DNA of 64,000 nt, from NCBI GenBank assembly GCA_012932295.1, contig JAAONU010000120.1, positions 1 through 64,000 of the forward strand, read 5' to 3'. How positions within the stretch are numbered: position 1 is the stretch's first letter; every line of letters starts with the position of its first letter. Origin of the DNA: Cyclina sinensis. Taxonomy: Eukaryota > Mollusca > Bivalvia > Venerida > Veneridae. Under the pieces are notes generated by a model, which did not search any database, had not been told where the DNA came from, and worked only from the letters and a program-made list of their open reading frames with translations. The position numbers were made by a program, and so were the translations under genes. Below are positions 22,932-35,260 of this stretch, piece by piece.

Positions 22932-24421
22932 AACAGCACTTATTCTTTTGGGCAATATCCATGCCACGTGGCATGTTTTATTGTGGTTTAACAATTATTG
23001 CCTTTCTTATGTGCATAGTACTAGTTCTTGTAGGATAAATTGTTACATTAAAACTTCTGAAAATGTTACTACACCTATATCTGTTATTTCTTTTTTAAAA
23101 ATTCCTTAAAAATTACTTTGTCCCCTGGAAGATACTTGTGTTTTGTTTGTTTAATCACATATTTACTAGCAAACAATTTCAGTAAAGATTTTTCATGTCT
23201 GAAAACCGATCAAGACCCCTAATTACTACATAAAACAATTTGTCTTGAAAAAAAACCTTAGAACTATGTAAAAATAAAACGTTATAAATTTGTGATATGC
23301 TCATATAGCTTTATATTCTTAACAATTCGTGTTAGTTTAGTGTTTGGACCGTTTCAAAAGTAAAACTATAAAATGCAGCGGAATCTTTACAAAATATGTG
23401 TGACGTAAGCTTTGAGATAGAAATTGCGTATTTCATATTCAATACCCATCTGTATTCGAATTTCCAGCCAGCTCGGAATTGGGTAACCTGAAAGAGCCGA
23501 ATACCCAGAAGAGACAGATTTTCAGTTAAGAGTTTTGAATTTTTGAGTTATGGCAAATAAGGATCAAGTTCTGAAATCGATTTTCAGTCATAATAAATTT
23601 CGAGCAACGGCTTATCTGAAGCCACGTCATTGCGTTGCTTGTATGAACAGCCTCTGATTAGAGATTGTAGTTGCTGCACCGAGTGCAAGACACATGATTC
23701 ATCTATTTCAAGGGATAACATATGTACAATGCCGAAATAAATATGTTTATTTCTGTACTATAATGTTTTGCACGATTTTAACTAAGCGCAATATCTATTT
23801 GTAAACTGAAATAATGTTTTAAATTACGTAGTTTGTTTCCGGTAGTGAGATATAGTCGTTTATTGCACTGTGTATTAAAAAATTACGATTTATCTTTAAA
23901 AATACATAGAATCTATTTTCCTTTGAAAGCGCCAATGACAGATATGGCCTAAATTTTAAATATAGTATTCAACATTCATCAAAAACATATGAACCAGATA
24001 AAAGTATTAAGACTTCCAACTACAGTTACATTATTATTATAATTTACAATAGTATTTTTTATTATTGCAATATATTTTACAGCTACTTCGCTAACATATT
24101 CAGCTATAGAAAAATATGTTGACAAACATTCTAATATAGTGAAACGAAAATCTCCTTCTTTAGCATTTATCTTAAATCAACCAGCAAAACATGCATTAAA
24201 GTTAAAAAAGGTGAGTATATTTAAATTACAGCATAAATGTACCGGATGTTTTATTTGGAGAAATTAAAATTCCTAGTTAGTCAATGGCAAAAACTGAAAT
24301 TTGTTTACTTGCATATTTATGACTTAAGCCTGTTAACTGAATTTCTATTATATATATAAATATTTATACGTTAATAGCATTTATCCAGTAAAAAGAAATT
24401 GCATAGCTATTAAGGAAATAA

Positions 24422-25476
24422 TTACTGATATATTTCTAACATAACTGACCAAAGCACCTTGAGCTGAGTAGGTTCTAAACCCCCCGCGTATAAAACAAGA
24501 CACATTTTCTTTTTTTCCTTCAAACAAGCTAAAACATTCTTTCCAATTGCTTCACTACCAATTAGCTTATATTTAAGTGAAAAAATATCATGCATCACTG
24601 TGCCATACATGTGTACGTCATCAATCCAGAAAAATGGTGTATGTCTTGCAGCTTCGTACAAATACGGGATAATGTCATTTACCATTACTACAAATTGTCC
24701 TTGACAATATGGTTCATAAAAAGTTTTCCCTTTATACTGGTGCAATTCAATATAGTATTTATTAGTCTTGTTCCTACATATTCTTGGTGTTTTTTCTAGT
24801 TTGCAGAACACATGGTGTTCGTCTAAAGATGCTTTGAGTATCCGGTTTTGGAGTATTCTATACATATGAACAAGCATATCATCATCTGTTTTAATAACAT
24901 ATTTGGCATTCCTGCATCGTTCAGTTATCCATTTATAACCAAGAATGGATTTATGAGTCAAGTTATGATAAGAATCCATAATATTGACTTGCACTATGTC
25001 TCCATCATGATTTTTAAACTCCTCGTCAATTCTAAGTTGTAGATTTTGCTCCATTGTGCGACCTAATAGGAAAAATACTTGACCGTTCCGTAGGATGAAT
25101 AAAGACTTGTATTTGCCCAAGTTTGCCGTAAAGTCTGTCTGTTTATGAAGTGGTTCGGGGACGATAAAACAAGCACTAGAATTAATATGTTTACAGAAGA
25201 CGAACAGAAAGTTTTATTTTCTAGGTGGTATGGGTAACCTGGTGACAGTGGAAATCTCGGGTCTGTCGAATTTATAATATCAAGTAAATGCGGTCTCAGT
25301 TCTACTCTTAAAGTAGCAGTTCGTGACTGAGTTAAATTTCCAACTAACAGTGAACTCGTTTTAAATTGGCCGATACCTCTGAATGAACATTCAAGAACTA
25401 TTATAACGACACAGATAGTACACATACCATAAAACATTTTTCTAACGAAAAATATTTTAGAAAATATTCTTTTCAT
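24422..25476 (-). pseudogene. Beta-1,3-galactosyltransferase-like gene (GT31), unit C, one frameshift
   Basis: Collinear with the unit B copy, minus strand, about 351 codons. The first part (25063-25476) has a cytosolic MKRIF, an anchor (MCTICVVIIVL), a stem with NLT, LRPHLLDIINSTDPRFPLSP, and the donor-site motif RQTLRQTWANTS. The second part (from about 25080 down to 24422) has FFLLGRTMEQN, KTDDDMLVH and FFWIDDVHMYGTVMH, ending LEIYQ. The frames are separated by loss of one C near 25078, where unit B reads ATACCTTGACC and this copy ATACTTGACC. The N-terminal 40 residues are the most diverged part among copies, as usual for anchor/stem regions. A consensus-sequencing error would leave this as a working gene. 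The acceptor specificity cannot be told. Confidence 0.85.
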
Positions 25477-26349
25477 TTTTCCTTCAGTGCTTATACGTTG
25501 TGTACCAGTGACAAATGATTTCTTATAAAAAAGCAGTCTTATATTTTCGTATTTGTTGCAATCAGCCTGATTTTTTATCCGGATATTGATCTTTTACCTG
25601 GATATTTTCTATTTCATTATTCAACAGAATAGCCCGTAGGTTTGAGTTCGCTGAGAATAATTCTGTTAGTTTTAGGTAACACGGATTGTCTTGCTGTCCA
25701 GTAATGTCATTTATTTATATTTAATTTGATTTGCTAATAAACTTTACAGCCTCTTGAATCCATATGACCGAAATATTTTAGCACACTGAAAATATATAAA
25801 ACAAATACTTAGAACATGTTTCTTGTTAAAAATCTAACAGTTTGTCAGTGTATTACTTGTTTTGTAATGTACACGTTTGACAGAATTAACACTATTTTAA
25901 CACTGATCAAATATGTGTAGCTGCTGTAACAATTAACAACTAATTGAAGCAAAATATAATTCAGCTATCAAAATAAGTACAAAATTTTAATATTTATAAA
26001 TGATCAATATATGATTATATCACTTACCCTGTATGCTATGATAATGACGCCACATTTGTACAGCGATAGTGACCGGGTACTGTTAAGTATGAAGGATACA
26101 AATTATGTTGTATACAAATGTTAGACATAAGACAGAGCTAATGCTGAAATAAAATCCTCCGTTTAAAGCCAAAAGCAAATATCGAGTAAAGAAGCCATTA
26201 CAATTAACTCAAGAAACCCATCAATTTTTAGTAAAATTCTTTATCATTTTAGATTTAGTTATAACGTATTGCTTTACGTTTCCAAGCAACAAGAACAACT
26301 CTATGATTAGAGGTAGTAAATGATGCAAAAATAGTGGAGTATTAAAATA

Positions 26350-26392
26350 TCTGAAGGAGTAAATCAACAAATCGTCAAAGGGACGTAAATCA
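26350..26392. repeat. Residual 26-bp minisatellite motif in unit C
   Basis: One to two units only (GTAAATCAACAAATCGTCAA, then GGGACGTAAATCAA), at the collinear position of the large arrays in A and B. Confidence 0.75.
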
Positions 26393-26399
26393 ATAATTA

Positions 26400-28750
26400 T
26401 TTAGCAGAATTAGAATGACGAGACAGCCACGAAAATGATGTCTAGCCATTTGGAAGTAGTCAAGTCTCGAACGCATGCCATATTATAAAAAAAATTTACT
26501 ACAAAAACTACACTAACATATACGCAACCTTTCGCATTAAAATCATTTGTGTGACAGATAGACTTTGACACTCAAAAACATAATTTCATTATGATTTGGT
26601 ACGGTTTGCCAAATGTAGCTGTTTACATTTGAAACCCATATTAAAATTCATTTTCCTGTTCCACTTAATTTATGAGTGAATGAACATAGGGAGTGCAATT
26701 ATGAAAATATTTTCAAGTTTCTCTTTTCAACTTTGAACAATACTCTTAAAACTAATTCCTGGTTACTTCAAACATTAACTACATTTGAGTTTTATAACAA
26801 TACTAATTACTGTATTTCTTAGTATCCTGTAATTCATTAAAATGTATTGAGCATGAAGTTTAGGGTCTTTCTGATTTATTTGATTTGACTCGTACCATTT
26901 TCATTGTCTTCCGTTGGTAAAAGATTGAATAGGTTACAGTGGAATTGTCTTTTGTAACTGTCTTTTTGTTTTTTATGTGATATCTGTTCGATTTCCTTTC
27001 TAAAGTTTCTTTATCATTATTTGCTGTTTCCAACTACCTTTCCTGATTTTTACGGTCGTGGATTCTATTTCCAGTGTTGAATTTGTACTGTTATTTTCTG
27101 CAATTTTGCCTTCTTGTGGCTGTGGACATTTACCCTGTATGATCATTTGTTTTATGATCATGGTTCTGGTAACCTCTGCTATCTGCTCATTCACATTTCC
27201 TATAAATGTATCCAATTTTCTTTTACCAACTTCTTTTTTATCTGCAAATTAATATTTTAAGTCTACTTCATACCAATTTCCATTCTTTTTTTTTGTTAGT
27301 TGTATCTCATTCGATTCTTTTTTTTTTTTTTTTGATTTTATGGATACTTGACTAAAGGGCTCCTCTATAGCTGTATTGATTTGAAACATTTCTTCTTCTG
27401 GTCCGACTTCGGTATTTCTGACTGTGATGCTTCTGATTTTTGATTTAACATATTTTTACATCGGTCTCGTATTGAGCCCCTGTCTTTTTTGTCGTTTTCT
27501 TGAACAATATTATTTACTTTGTCTTGCACTGTACATGAATAGTTCCAGTGAAAAATCTTAATCTTTCCAGATTGCTCTGCATTTAATAGTTATAGAACAG
27601 AGATATTTTTTTTCTAGCTTTTCTACTTATTGATATAAATTGGGCAAAAATGTTTGTGTTGTTTTCTTAAGTATCTTCTTAAAAACCAAATCGTCTACAA
27701 GTCTTCTTATATTTTGTCAGAAGAACCTACTGGAAGACATTATTCCATTAATGCATGATATGTTACAGAGGAATGTGCGATGGAACAAAGGAATCCAGCG
27801 GTAAATATAGTGAGCTCTTTATTTGACTTTTCGATCTCGACCTGGTGATACCTGGACTATGCTGAATGGTGCTGAAAAAGTACATTTTTATCACAACAAA
27901 AATCCTTTTTCTAGGGAAGGGCGTAAGATCAGTCATTTGCTAAGCACGCCATATTCAACGGCTATCCACAGCTTTGCATTTGTTATTGAAATAAAATTAT
28001 TACATTGGAACTCAAAGAAGATCTTTACATTCTCATGATTCTGACAGAAGCATATATTTTAAGATGTTTCAACTTCCTTTATCATCATTTGTGGTGTTCT
28101 CTTGTAGCTTTGTTTAACCGGCGTTTTGTCTAATATGTTGTTGTTTGACCCCGTCAGATTGTCCAATTTTGTGTACCCTGTTGTGGAGATATATTTGTGT
28201 TTGTATTTCCTTGATCTGTTTAGTCTGATCCTCTATACCGAGATTACACTTGTGAATATAAAATACTTCTATAATTGAATAACAGACAAACAAGACGTTA
28301 TCCTTGATTCTGTGAAACATTTTCTAGTCTCATTTGAGAATATTGTCTCTTTATCTGTACTTACGTGTGAAATATTGACAGTATTGTTTAAGTGGCAGGT
28401 AAAGTAATGTTGAGAAAAATAGAAAATTGTTGTTCTTAGGCTACCATTTTGGCTAGTTTTGGCTGGTAATTCAGTTCAGTTTGTCAGTGTAACATCACAT
28501 ATACAAGTATATTCATTTAGGTTAATTGTGACATTGTCAGACAAAGCATGCCCGAGTTTGTCTGTCGGTTTGTATTTCTCTATAACTAAACATAGAGAGT
28601 TTTAAGAACTTGTGTTATACAAGTGTACTGTTAATAAACATTTCTTCCCATAGTTTGCAGGAATTGCTTTTATTTATTGTTGTAACTTAAGGTTTTAGTT
28701 TTGAATGTACTAGCAAATAGACATAGTTAAGGTTTACATTTTGGAAAACT
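26400..28750. other. Unit C sequence without a supported gene
   Basis: A diverged counterpart of 5240-6250 and 7560-9100. Short frames at 27000-27252, 27823-28038 and 28114-28320 are unsupported. A poly-T run lies at about 27318-27333. The junction near 27390 is where A and B carry the ~1.2-kb array plus SINE head. Confidence 0.5.
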
Positions 28751-28751
28751 G

Positions 28752-29028
28752 TTGTCGATTTCCTCCGTACAGTTAACTTTGTCAAGCTTCACTTTCAAAA
28801 TGTGACAGATCTTTCCTTCAACTGTTACAATTAGTGCTTATACGTTGTGTACCAGTGACAAATGATGTCTTACAAAATTGCAGTCTTATTTTTCCGTATT
28901 TGTTGCAATCAGCCTGATTTTTTTATCCGGATATTGATCTTTTACCTGTTGTCGATTTCCTCCGTACAGTTCACTTAGTCAAGCTTCACTTTCAAAATGT
29001 GACATATCTTTCCTTCAACTGTTACAAT
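28752..29028. repeat. Local ~80-bp direct duplication enclosing a copied 118-bp segment
   Basis: GTCGATTTCCTCCGTACAGT...CTTCAACTGTTACAATT appears at 28752-28830 and again at 28948-29028. Between them is a 118-bp stretch that copies 25484-25600, the region just upstream of the unit C galactosyltransferase start (GTGCTTATACGTTGTGTACC, then TTGCAATCAGCCTGA). It sits in direct orientation with a handful of mismatches. Confidence 0.85.
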
Positions 29029-29189
29029 TAAAATGTTGAATCGTGTTTCTTCGTTCATTATTCGCTGGCTTTCGCTATCAAAAGCGATGAGGACGATTCT
29101 CTTTTTCAAACTTATTTTGGAAACGCTCTGTTTGAAAGCCTCATATCACGTTTAAACAGCACTTACTATTTGGGCAATATCCATTTGTG

Positions 29190-29700
29190 AGTTGATATCC
29201 TGTGCAAGTTTTGACGCAGAGTTGTCACAGACTCATTCGCAATCTGTTGTATAGAATTCAATTTCCTCAGTGTGCTTTTCGTTATTTTTTGTTGCTTATC
29301 TTTTTTTGTCTTATATGTTCACAACGTTATATACTCTTTTATGACACTGAATTTTCCGACTAGATAAGTCACAAAATTAATCATTGCATATGAACATTTA
29401 TATCAATGATCTGGAACTAATCACCCCTACCAGTCTTATCTTACAATAATATCCCGCCAACTTGTCTTATATGTACACAACGTTATATACTCTAAAATGA
29501 CACTGAATCTTCCGACTAGATTAGTCACAAATTAATTTTTAATAAGTTCGGTAATTTTTTAACTATGCAAACTGTTTTTCTGAAAATTGTCTACTTTGAT
29601 TCTCCTGTACCAACTCTATTCATTCTTTTCAACTACATATAATCAACTCAATCAATGCATATGAACATTTATATCAATGATCAGTTACTTATCTCACCTA
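29190..29700. repeat. Direct-repeat pair around CTTATATGT.CACAACGTTA
   Basis: About 29312-29420 and 29462-29545 share CACAACGTTATATACTC, TGACACTGAAT and TCCGACTAGAT. The tail CATATGAACATTTATATCAA occurs at about 29388 and 29660. No coding signal. Confidence 0.6.
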
Positions 29701-29960
29701 CTAGTCTTATCATTATATACCACCTACAAGTTTTATCTTATAATAATATCCCACCTACCAGTTTTATCTTATAATAATATCCCACCTTCCAGTTTTATCT
29801 TATAATAATATCCCACCTACCAGTCTTATCTGATAATAATACTCCACCTACCAGTCTAGTCTTACCATAATATCCCACCTATCAGTCTTATCTTAAAATA
29901 ATTTTACACCTAGGCCTACTAGTCTTCCTTTTTAATAATATCCGCGCTACCAGTCTTGAC
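29700..29960. repeat. ~31-bp minisatellite, about 8 units
   Basis: The unit is CCCACCTACCAGTCTTATC followed by TTATAATAATAT, with variants (GTTTTATC, CCTTCCAG). An isolated unit also occurs near 29425-29460. Confidence 0.85.
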
Positions 29961-30039
29961 TTAAACATGTGATAGTTCTCGGTGATTTGAGGTCCTTTCA
30001 TCAAAGGTAATCGAAAATGCCTAGTTTGTCATTTCTTTT

Positions 30040-31130
30040 TGTCATTATCATATCAACGTGAGTTTAATCAATTATGGGTAACATGTGTTCCCTGCAATTG
30101 TTACAGATAAATCAATTTATGTATTCTGCTTTTATATTTCTAGGAAAACTGCTGTTCAAAACTTCACCAGGTCGCTCAAACAAACCTTGTTTTGACTACA
30201 TTTGGTATTGAGCTCTGTTTGTTAATCAATTGAAATTTTAGTTATCAAAAATCACGTTCTACGCTCAGTTTACTGAAATAAAGACTTAGGAAATGTAGAA
30301 TGAAGTTTATCAATATGATCTCCATATTACAAAAGACATCCGGTAGAGAATTTATTCAACTTCGATTTTTTTCGATTTTTTTTTTGCGTTTTGTATAAAT
30401 CAAAATCGTAACAGGGAGCAGATCAGTGGTGTAGTGATAACACGCTGAACTGGTTATACTAGGGTTGTTAGTTCGATTCCCCACTCCTTTCCGTTAAACC
30501 TTAAACTTTCAAAAGTGCATTGTTCCCATTTCAAGGGCCGTAACTGAATTCGTACTTAGACGAGCTTCAGGTGCAAAACAATTCAAACATTCAAACAAAG
30601 GTAAATCTTAGGTGGCGGGGGAACAGATGCTAAGATTTATCTTTGTCCATCCAAAAAGTTTGTGTCACATGTAGTTCCTAGGTGTTTGAAATGGAATCAC
30701 AAAAACTTCCATGAATGTTTGTCATAATGAGCTGTTGTGCACCTTACGTTTTGTTTGAAGCTTTCTTAGTATGGCCTGAGTAATGGCCCTTGAAATGGTA
30801 AATATGGGCATTTTAAAGTTTGTGTTGCAGCTTATTTTCTCTGGCTATATACAGTTCAAAGTAAAGCCATCCTCAGTTGCAAAAAAATATTAATCAAAAC
30901 ATGCAGCTCTAGCAGTAGGATTTGAGTTTAAATGCACTGCTTCATATCACTCTTTGATTATTTCAGGTTTTTATTGTAGAGAATACCAAGTAGGCTCAAT
31001 TACATGTTTACTGGTTCCTTGATACTTATAGCTTGTCAGTGAATAGCATGTGTTTCTTTGTATACGTGTGGCAATATTAACACGCTGTTTGTAAACAAGC
31101 ATCTTTTAGCATCTTTGACAACTATATGTT
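30040..31130. repeat. Second, internally deleted copy of the unit B block
   Basis: Matches 11640-12110 and then 13805-14500, with the middle 1.7 kb missing. Contains the truncated SINE at 30414-30498. Confidence 0.75.
30414..30498 (+). repeat. Truncated tRNA-derived SINE head
   Basis: GATCAGTGGTGTAGTGATAA (box A-like) and GTTAGTTCGATTCCCCACTC (box B) at the position equivalent to 12027. The body is lost at the deletion joint. Confidence 0.7.
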
Positions 31131-32560
31131 TAACTTTCAACAGCTGTTCAGTGTTATTTATACAAAGGCTTTAAATTTCAAATAGTGTTGTTTACTTACC
31201 TAACCATGTAACTACACTATCGGGTCAGGCATAGCTCAATAAATGACGGCGAACCGTGTGCAGGCTACGGTATTTGAAGGTTTTTTTTTTAAGTTGATAA
31301 TTTGTATTTGTGGTATATATAATAAGTGAAATCATTTCAATCTTTTTTGATGATCGTAACGAGTTTTAAAGAAAATGGGCTACGAAATCTCTGAAAAAAC
31401 GTACCCATATTTAGGACGTATCGACTAAGTTTCATATATAGAACTGTATTATCCTTCTATGCGTCCATTCCCGATTTAAACAAAGTGACCTTTGCTTAAT
31501 ATGAATTAGCTTTTATAAATGTGATATTGAACGAATAATAGCTTATTTCATTATGCTGAGAGTTGAACCACACTTGTAGTTCTAGTATTTTTAGTTGTGT
31601 AACCTTTTAAGCCGTAGAAGGTGAGCAAACATAAAATAACAGCCCATAAAATCGGTTAAGGGGAAATAATGAGACTAGTGAGAATTAATTTAATTTTCTA
31701 TAAGCAGAACAACTTAAGAATTGAAAAGTCTGCTTGTTATTCATCATATTCACTTAATACTTGGTGTTAGACAATTATAAGTACTTTTTTCAAGTGTAAA
31801 TACAGTTCCTTTTTTACTATCTGAAATTGATAGTCTATAGTTGTGTCCCATATGATTGGTAGATATTGAAACTTAATGTTGGTTTATATGTATTCATTCA
31901 CAAGTTCTCTTTTGCACTTACCAGTTTTGCAGTATTTTTCATGTTTGATTGCATGTGCTTTATACTCCGATCACAGGATAGCTTCAGCTCGGGTGCCAGT
32001 TCTTCCTGAATGTCCAATCTCTTGAACATATGCTGAAGCAATGTTACAATAGTGTAACAAAAAATATTACGGCATCAAAACTAATTGTATAAAACATTTT
32101 GATTAAACTCATTTGCCTCAACTGTTTCATTATTAAACGTCCATCAAAACTGAGAGAACATATTGTATTATTTTACCGTCCATTTGTCTGTTCAGACTTT
32201 TGATTCTCCAGGCGACAGCTAATCCTGTGATCACCATACGTTGCACATAGGTAGCCCTTGTCATGAGGAAGAAGCCCATTGGTTTTGGGATCGCTAGGAA
32301 ATAGTTCAAGATCACTTAATGCAGAAAGCTTGTCTGGACAATAACTCAATAATGGTTGAACCTAGTCAACATACTTTGTACATATGTAGCTCTTATCACA
32401 AGGAGGAAGGTACTGATTTTAGGTCAAGGTGAGAGAAAATTTTGGTGTGAAGCTTGTTCAGAAAATTACGTTACAGCAGGTTTTAAAATGTATTGATAAA
32501 CATTTATTAAGCCCTTGATACAGCCATCAGAAAATGGCATAGATGTTAAGTAAGACTATA
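31131..32560. other. No gene seen; diverged repeat near 32200-32430
   Basis: AT-rich sequence. Two related blocks of about 145 bp near 32215 and 32360 share GTTGCACATAGGTAGC / GTACATATGTAGC followed by (C/T)ATGAGGAAGA-like text. This is the style of the long tandem repeats elsewhere in the window. A 60-codon minus frame (32133-32315) only translates it. Confidence 0.45.
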
Positions 32561-32888
32561 AGTTTCAGTTTATCACAGTTGTTTCGGATACAGGTATGTA
32601 AATTGATGAAAAGTCATTTTCTATGTGTTCGACACGTGCAACATATGTGTTCAAGTAAAGTACATTTATGCTAGAGTTGAGTTCTTGCTTTCTGGCGTTG
32701 AAGATGGACCGGCACGTACCACACGCTTCACATGTTTTAAGTCTGCACACATGCCAAGTGCTACTGGTGCAATGATTAACCCGATGCTACTTTTCTCTTT
32801 TGACCCCTGCAGAGTAGCCATGTTTCTAATTGTTCTGACTAAATGCACTGAAATTCTACATTCATAAACTGATACAATCACATGCTTA

Positions 32889-32935
32889 ATATCATCATCA
32901 TCAGCAGCAGCAGCAGCAACTGCAGCAGCAGCAGC
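32889..32935. repeat. ATC/CAG trinucleotide microsatellite
   Basis: ATCATCATCATCAGCAGCAGCAGCAGCAACTGCAGCAGC-type run. In a 116-codon minus frame (32666-33016) it would read as poly-Ala/Asp. The rest of that frame has no recognisable domain. Confidence 0.9.
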
Positions 32936-33099
32936 ACTACCACCAGCATGTAAGTAGTGAAAGTAAGTAGAAAAAAACATTTGCCTTCCATTGTCGTCTT
33001 CCATAGAATGAACCATAACTACTCTTGCATTTTCTCGATTATTATCGCCTGCCTATAAGCTTTCTCCAAGAACCTCTTTTGCTATCTCAAAGCTATACC

Positions 33100-33390
33100 C
33101 TATTCACAGGATTGATTTACAGTGATAGGAAATTCTTCAGCTGTAAGGCTAAGGTCATGCAGCAAACATTTAAAAACATAGTCATGTGGTGTACTGCCAG
33201 AATGTCCTTTTGCAGTTGCACTGGGTCGTTTTAATAAAATCAACTCAATGTTTGATTTAGTTGGTGAAACACAAACAGCCTCACAGTTTTTCATTTGTAG
33301 AGTGGTCATGATTTCTTTTTGTCCCGACTCTGTGACAGCTGCAAACAGGGCTAATTCTTGGCGTGGAAAATCTCATCTTAATCTCGAGAT
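33100..33390 (-). other. Unrecognised minus-strand open stretch, ~96 codons
   Basis: Open from just after a TGA near 33375 to a stop at 33100. It reads DFPRQELALFAAVTESGQK..., MKNCEAVCVSP, ILLKRPSATAKGHSGSTPHD, and ends TVNQSCE. The composition is protein-like and unlike the surrounding repeats, so it may be an exon or a mobile-element remnant. No flanking splice sites can be assigned with confidence and I do not recognise the family. Confidence 0.25.
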
Positions 33391-33759
33391 CTTCTTGTAA
33401 TCCGACCTGAAGTTATCACCCCAATCCAGTGTACAATGCGCCTTGTTTTTCAAACGGTCACATCTAAAACATCATTTAGTTTTCTAATATGTACAATATC
33501 CTCTTCTACAATTTTTAGATCATACTTTTTGATAGATGCATTGCTGTCTTTCCAAACTTTTGCATTTTTGAGCAATTATAGCATTCAGTTTAGCAATTAT
33601 TATCATATAACAAATTGCGTTGACAAATGTCAAAAGTTCATTTATGAATGATTTTCCCTACCCAGTGGGTAAAAATCAGATGAAGTCATTCATGCGTGTG
33701 AAATTATCTATGAGAAGGAAATTGAGTATTGGATATTAATAACCAATCTGTTTTCCCAC

Positions 33760-34545
33760 CTAGCTAGGAAATGAGGTTTTCGCCCTGAAAACGCCGAATA
33801 CCCAGCTGAGACCGAATTTATAGCCAACTATGAGTTGGGAATTGAATCAAACGAATACCCAACTCGGTTCAAATTCCAAGCCAGTTGGGTATTCGAACCA
33901 AAAGAGCCGAATACTCAGCTGAGATCGTATTCCTAGCCAGGTAGGAGTTGGATATTCAACCATACAAATACCAAGCGGTTCGAATTTCTAGCCAGCTAGG
34001 AGTTGGGTATTCGATCTGAAAAGGCCAAACACAAAGCTGAGATTGAATTCAAAGCCAGCTAAGAATTGGATACTCAACGAAACAAATACCTCACTCGGTT
34101 TTAATTCCCAGCCAGCGGGGAGTTGTGCATTCGATCCGTGAGAGCCATATACACAACGGAGATCTAATTCCTAGCAAGCTCAGGTTTTGGTATTCAACAA
34201 AACGAATTCCCAATTCGGTTTGAATTCGCAGCGAGTTAGGAGTTTGGTACTGGACCTGAAAAGTCGAACACAAGGCTGAGATTGAATTTCTAACCAGCTT
34301 AGAGTTGAGCCATCAACCAAAAAATACCTAACTGGGTTCACATTCCGGGTAAGCGGTGAGCAGGGGGTATCGATCTAAAAACACAGCAAAGATTGAAGTC
34401 CTAGCCTTGAAGTTGGGTTTTCAACCAAATGAATATTTAGCTTTGTTCGAATTCCAAGCCAGGTTTGAGTGAGGCATTCGATCGGAAGAGCCAAATACTC
34501 AAGATTAATTTCCTGGCCATCTAGGAGTTTGGTATTCAGCTTTAC
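33760..34545 (+). repeat. Diverged ~60-bp satellite, forward block
   Basis: About ten degraded monomers of the form AATACCCAACTCGGTTCGAA, TTCCTAGCCAGCTAGGAGTT, GGGTATTCGA, CTGAAAGAGCCG. Each monomer contains an internal near-palindrome (GAATACCCA / TGGGTATTC), so strand assignment is by the order of AGCCAGCTAGGAGTTGG. Confidence 0.75.
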
Positions 34546-34559
34546 TCTTTAGGGTCAAA

Positions 34560-34930
34560 TGCTCACCTCCAGGTGGCTTGAAATTCAAACCTAGTTGAGT
34601 ATTCGTTTGGTTAAATGCACAAGTCTTATACAGCTAGTAAGGAATTCTATTTCATTTATCCTAAAAGAGCCGAATACCCATCTCTTAGCCAGCTTGGAAT
34701 TCGAACAGAATTGGGTATTCGGCTCTTTTTGTTGAATGGCGAATGTTCTACACTAATCTGGCTTAGTTGAATACCTAAACCCTTGATGTCAATTGGTATT
34801 CAGCTAGCTGGGAACTCGAACAGAGTAGGGTATTTATTTTGTTTAAAACCTAACTCCTAACTGGCTAGGAATTCGATCTCAGCTGGATATTTGGGTCTTT
34901 AAGGTTGAATGTCCAACTGAATGGGGTACT
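34560..34930 (-). repeat. Same satellite, reverse block (left part)
   Basis: Monomers now read CCAACTCCTAACTGGCTAGG, AATTCGATCTCAGCTGG, TATTCGGCTCTTT: the reverse complement of the block at 33760-34545. Confidence 0.7.
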
Positions 34931-35260
34931 AGAGTATAGTACTTCAGTAACAGTACTAGTATTTGTAAGTTTATGCAGTACCAGTAACAGGTTTTGACTC
35001 AGTACTGCAGTACAAGTACAAATTTTAGGTAAGTAATGCAGTACCAGTACCAGTATTTGTAAGTTTATGCAGTACCAGTACCAGTACCAGTAGCAGGCTT
35101 TGACTCAGTACTGCAGTACAAGTACAAAATTTAGGTAAGTAATGCAGTACCAGTATTTGTAAGTTTATGCAGTACCAGTACCAGTAGCAGGTTTTGACTC
35201 AGTACTGCAGTACAAGTACAAATTTTAGGTAAGTTATGCAGTATCAGTACCAATATCTTT
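34931..35260. repeat. ~100-bp tandem repeat, ~3 units, with (CAGTAC)n-type runs
   Basis: Units begin GTAAGTTTATGCAGTACCAG, include GTTTTGACTCAGTACTGCAG and TACAAGTACAAATTTTAGG, and recur at about 34970, 35063 and 35163. Short AGTACC runs vary in number between units. It is embedded inside the reverse satellite block. Confidence 0.85.

Larger units (their letters stand above)
22932..29185. repeat. Tandem segmental duplication, unit C
   Basis: Starts AACAGCACTTATTC like position 1 and follows unit A at very high identity to the galactosyltransferase gene. It then diverges more strongly from both A and B. It lacks the 1.1-kb tandem array, most of the minisatellite and the SINE head, which explains its shorter length (about 6.25 kb). 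Homology to the other units stops near 29185, after GGGCAATATCCAT. Confidence 0.85.

Noticed and set aside
32666..33016. 116-codon minus-strand ORF with poly-Ala/Asp
   Set aside because: The low-complexity centre is a trinucleotide microsatellite and the flanks show no recognisable domain or splice sites.
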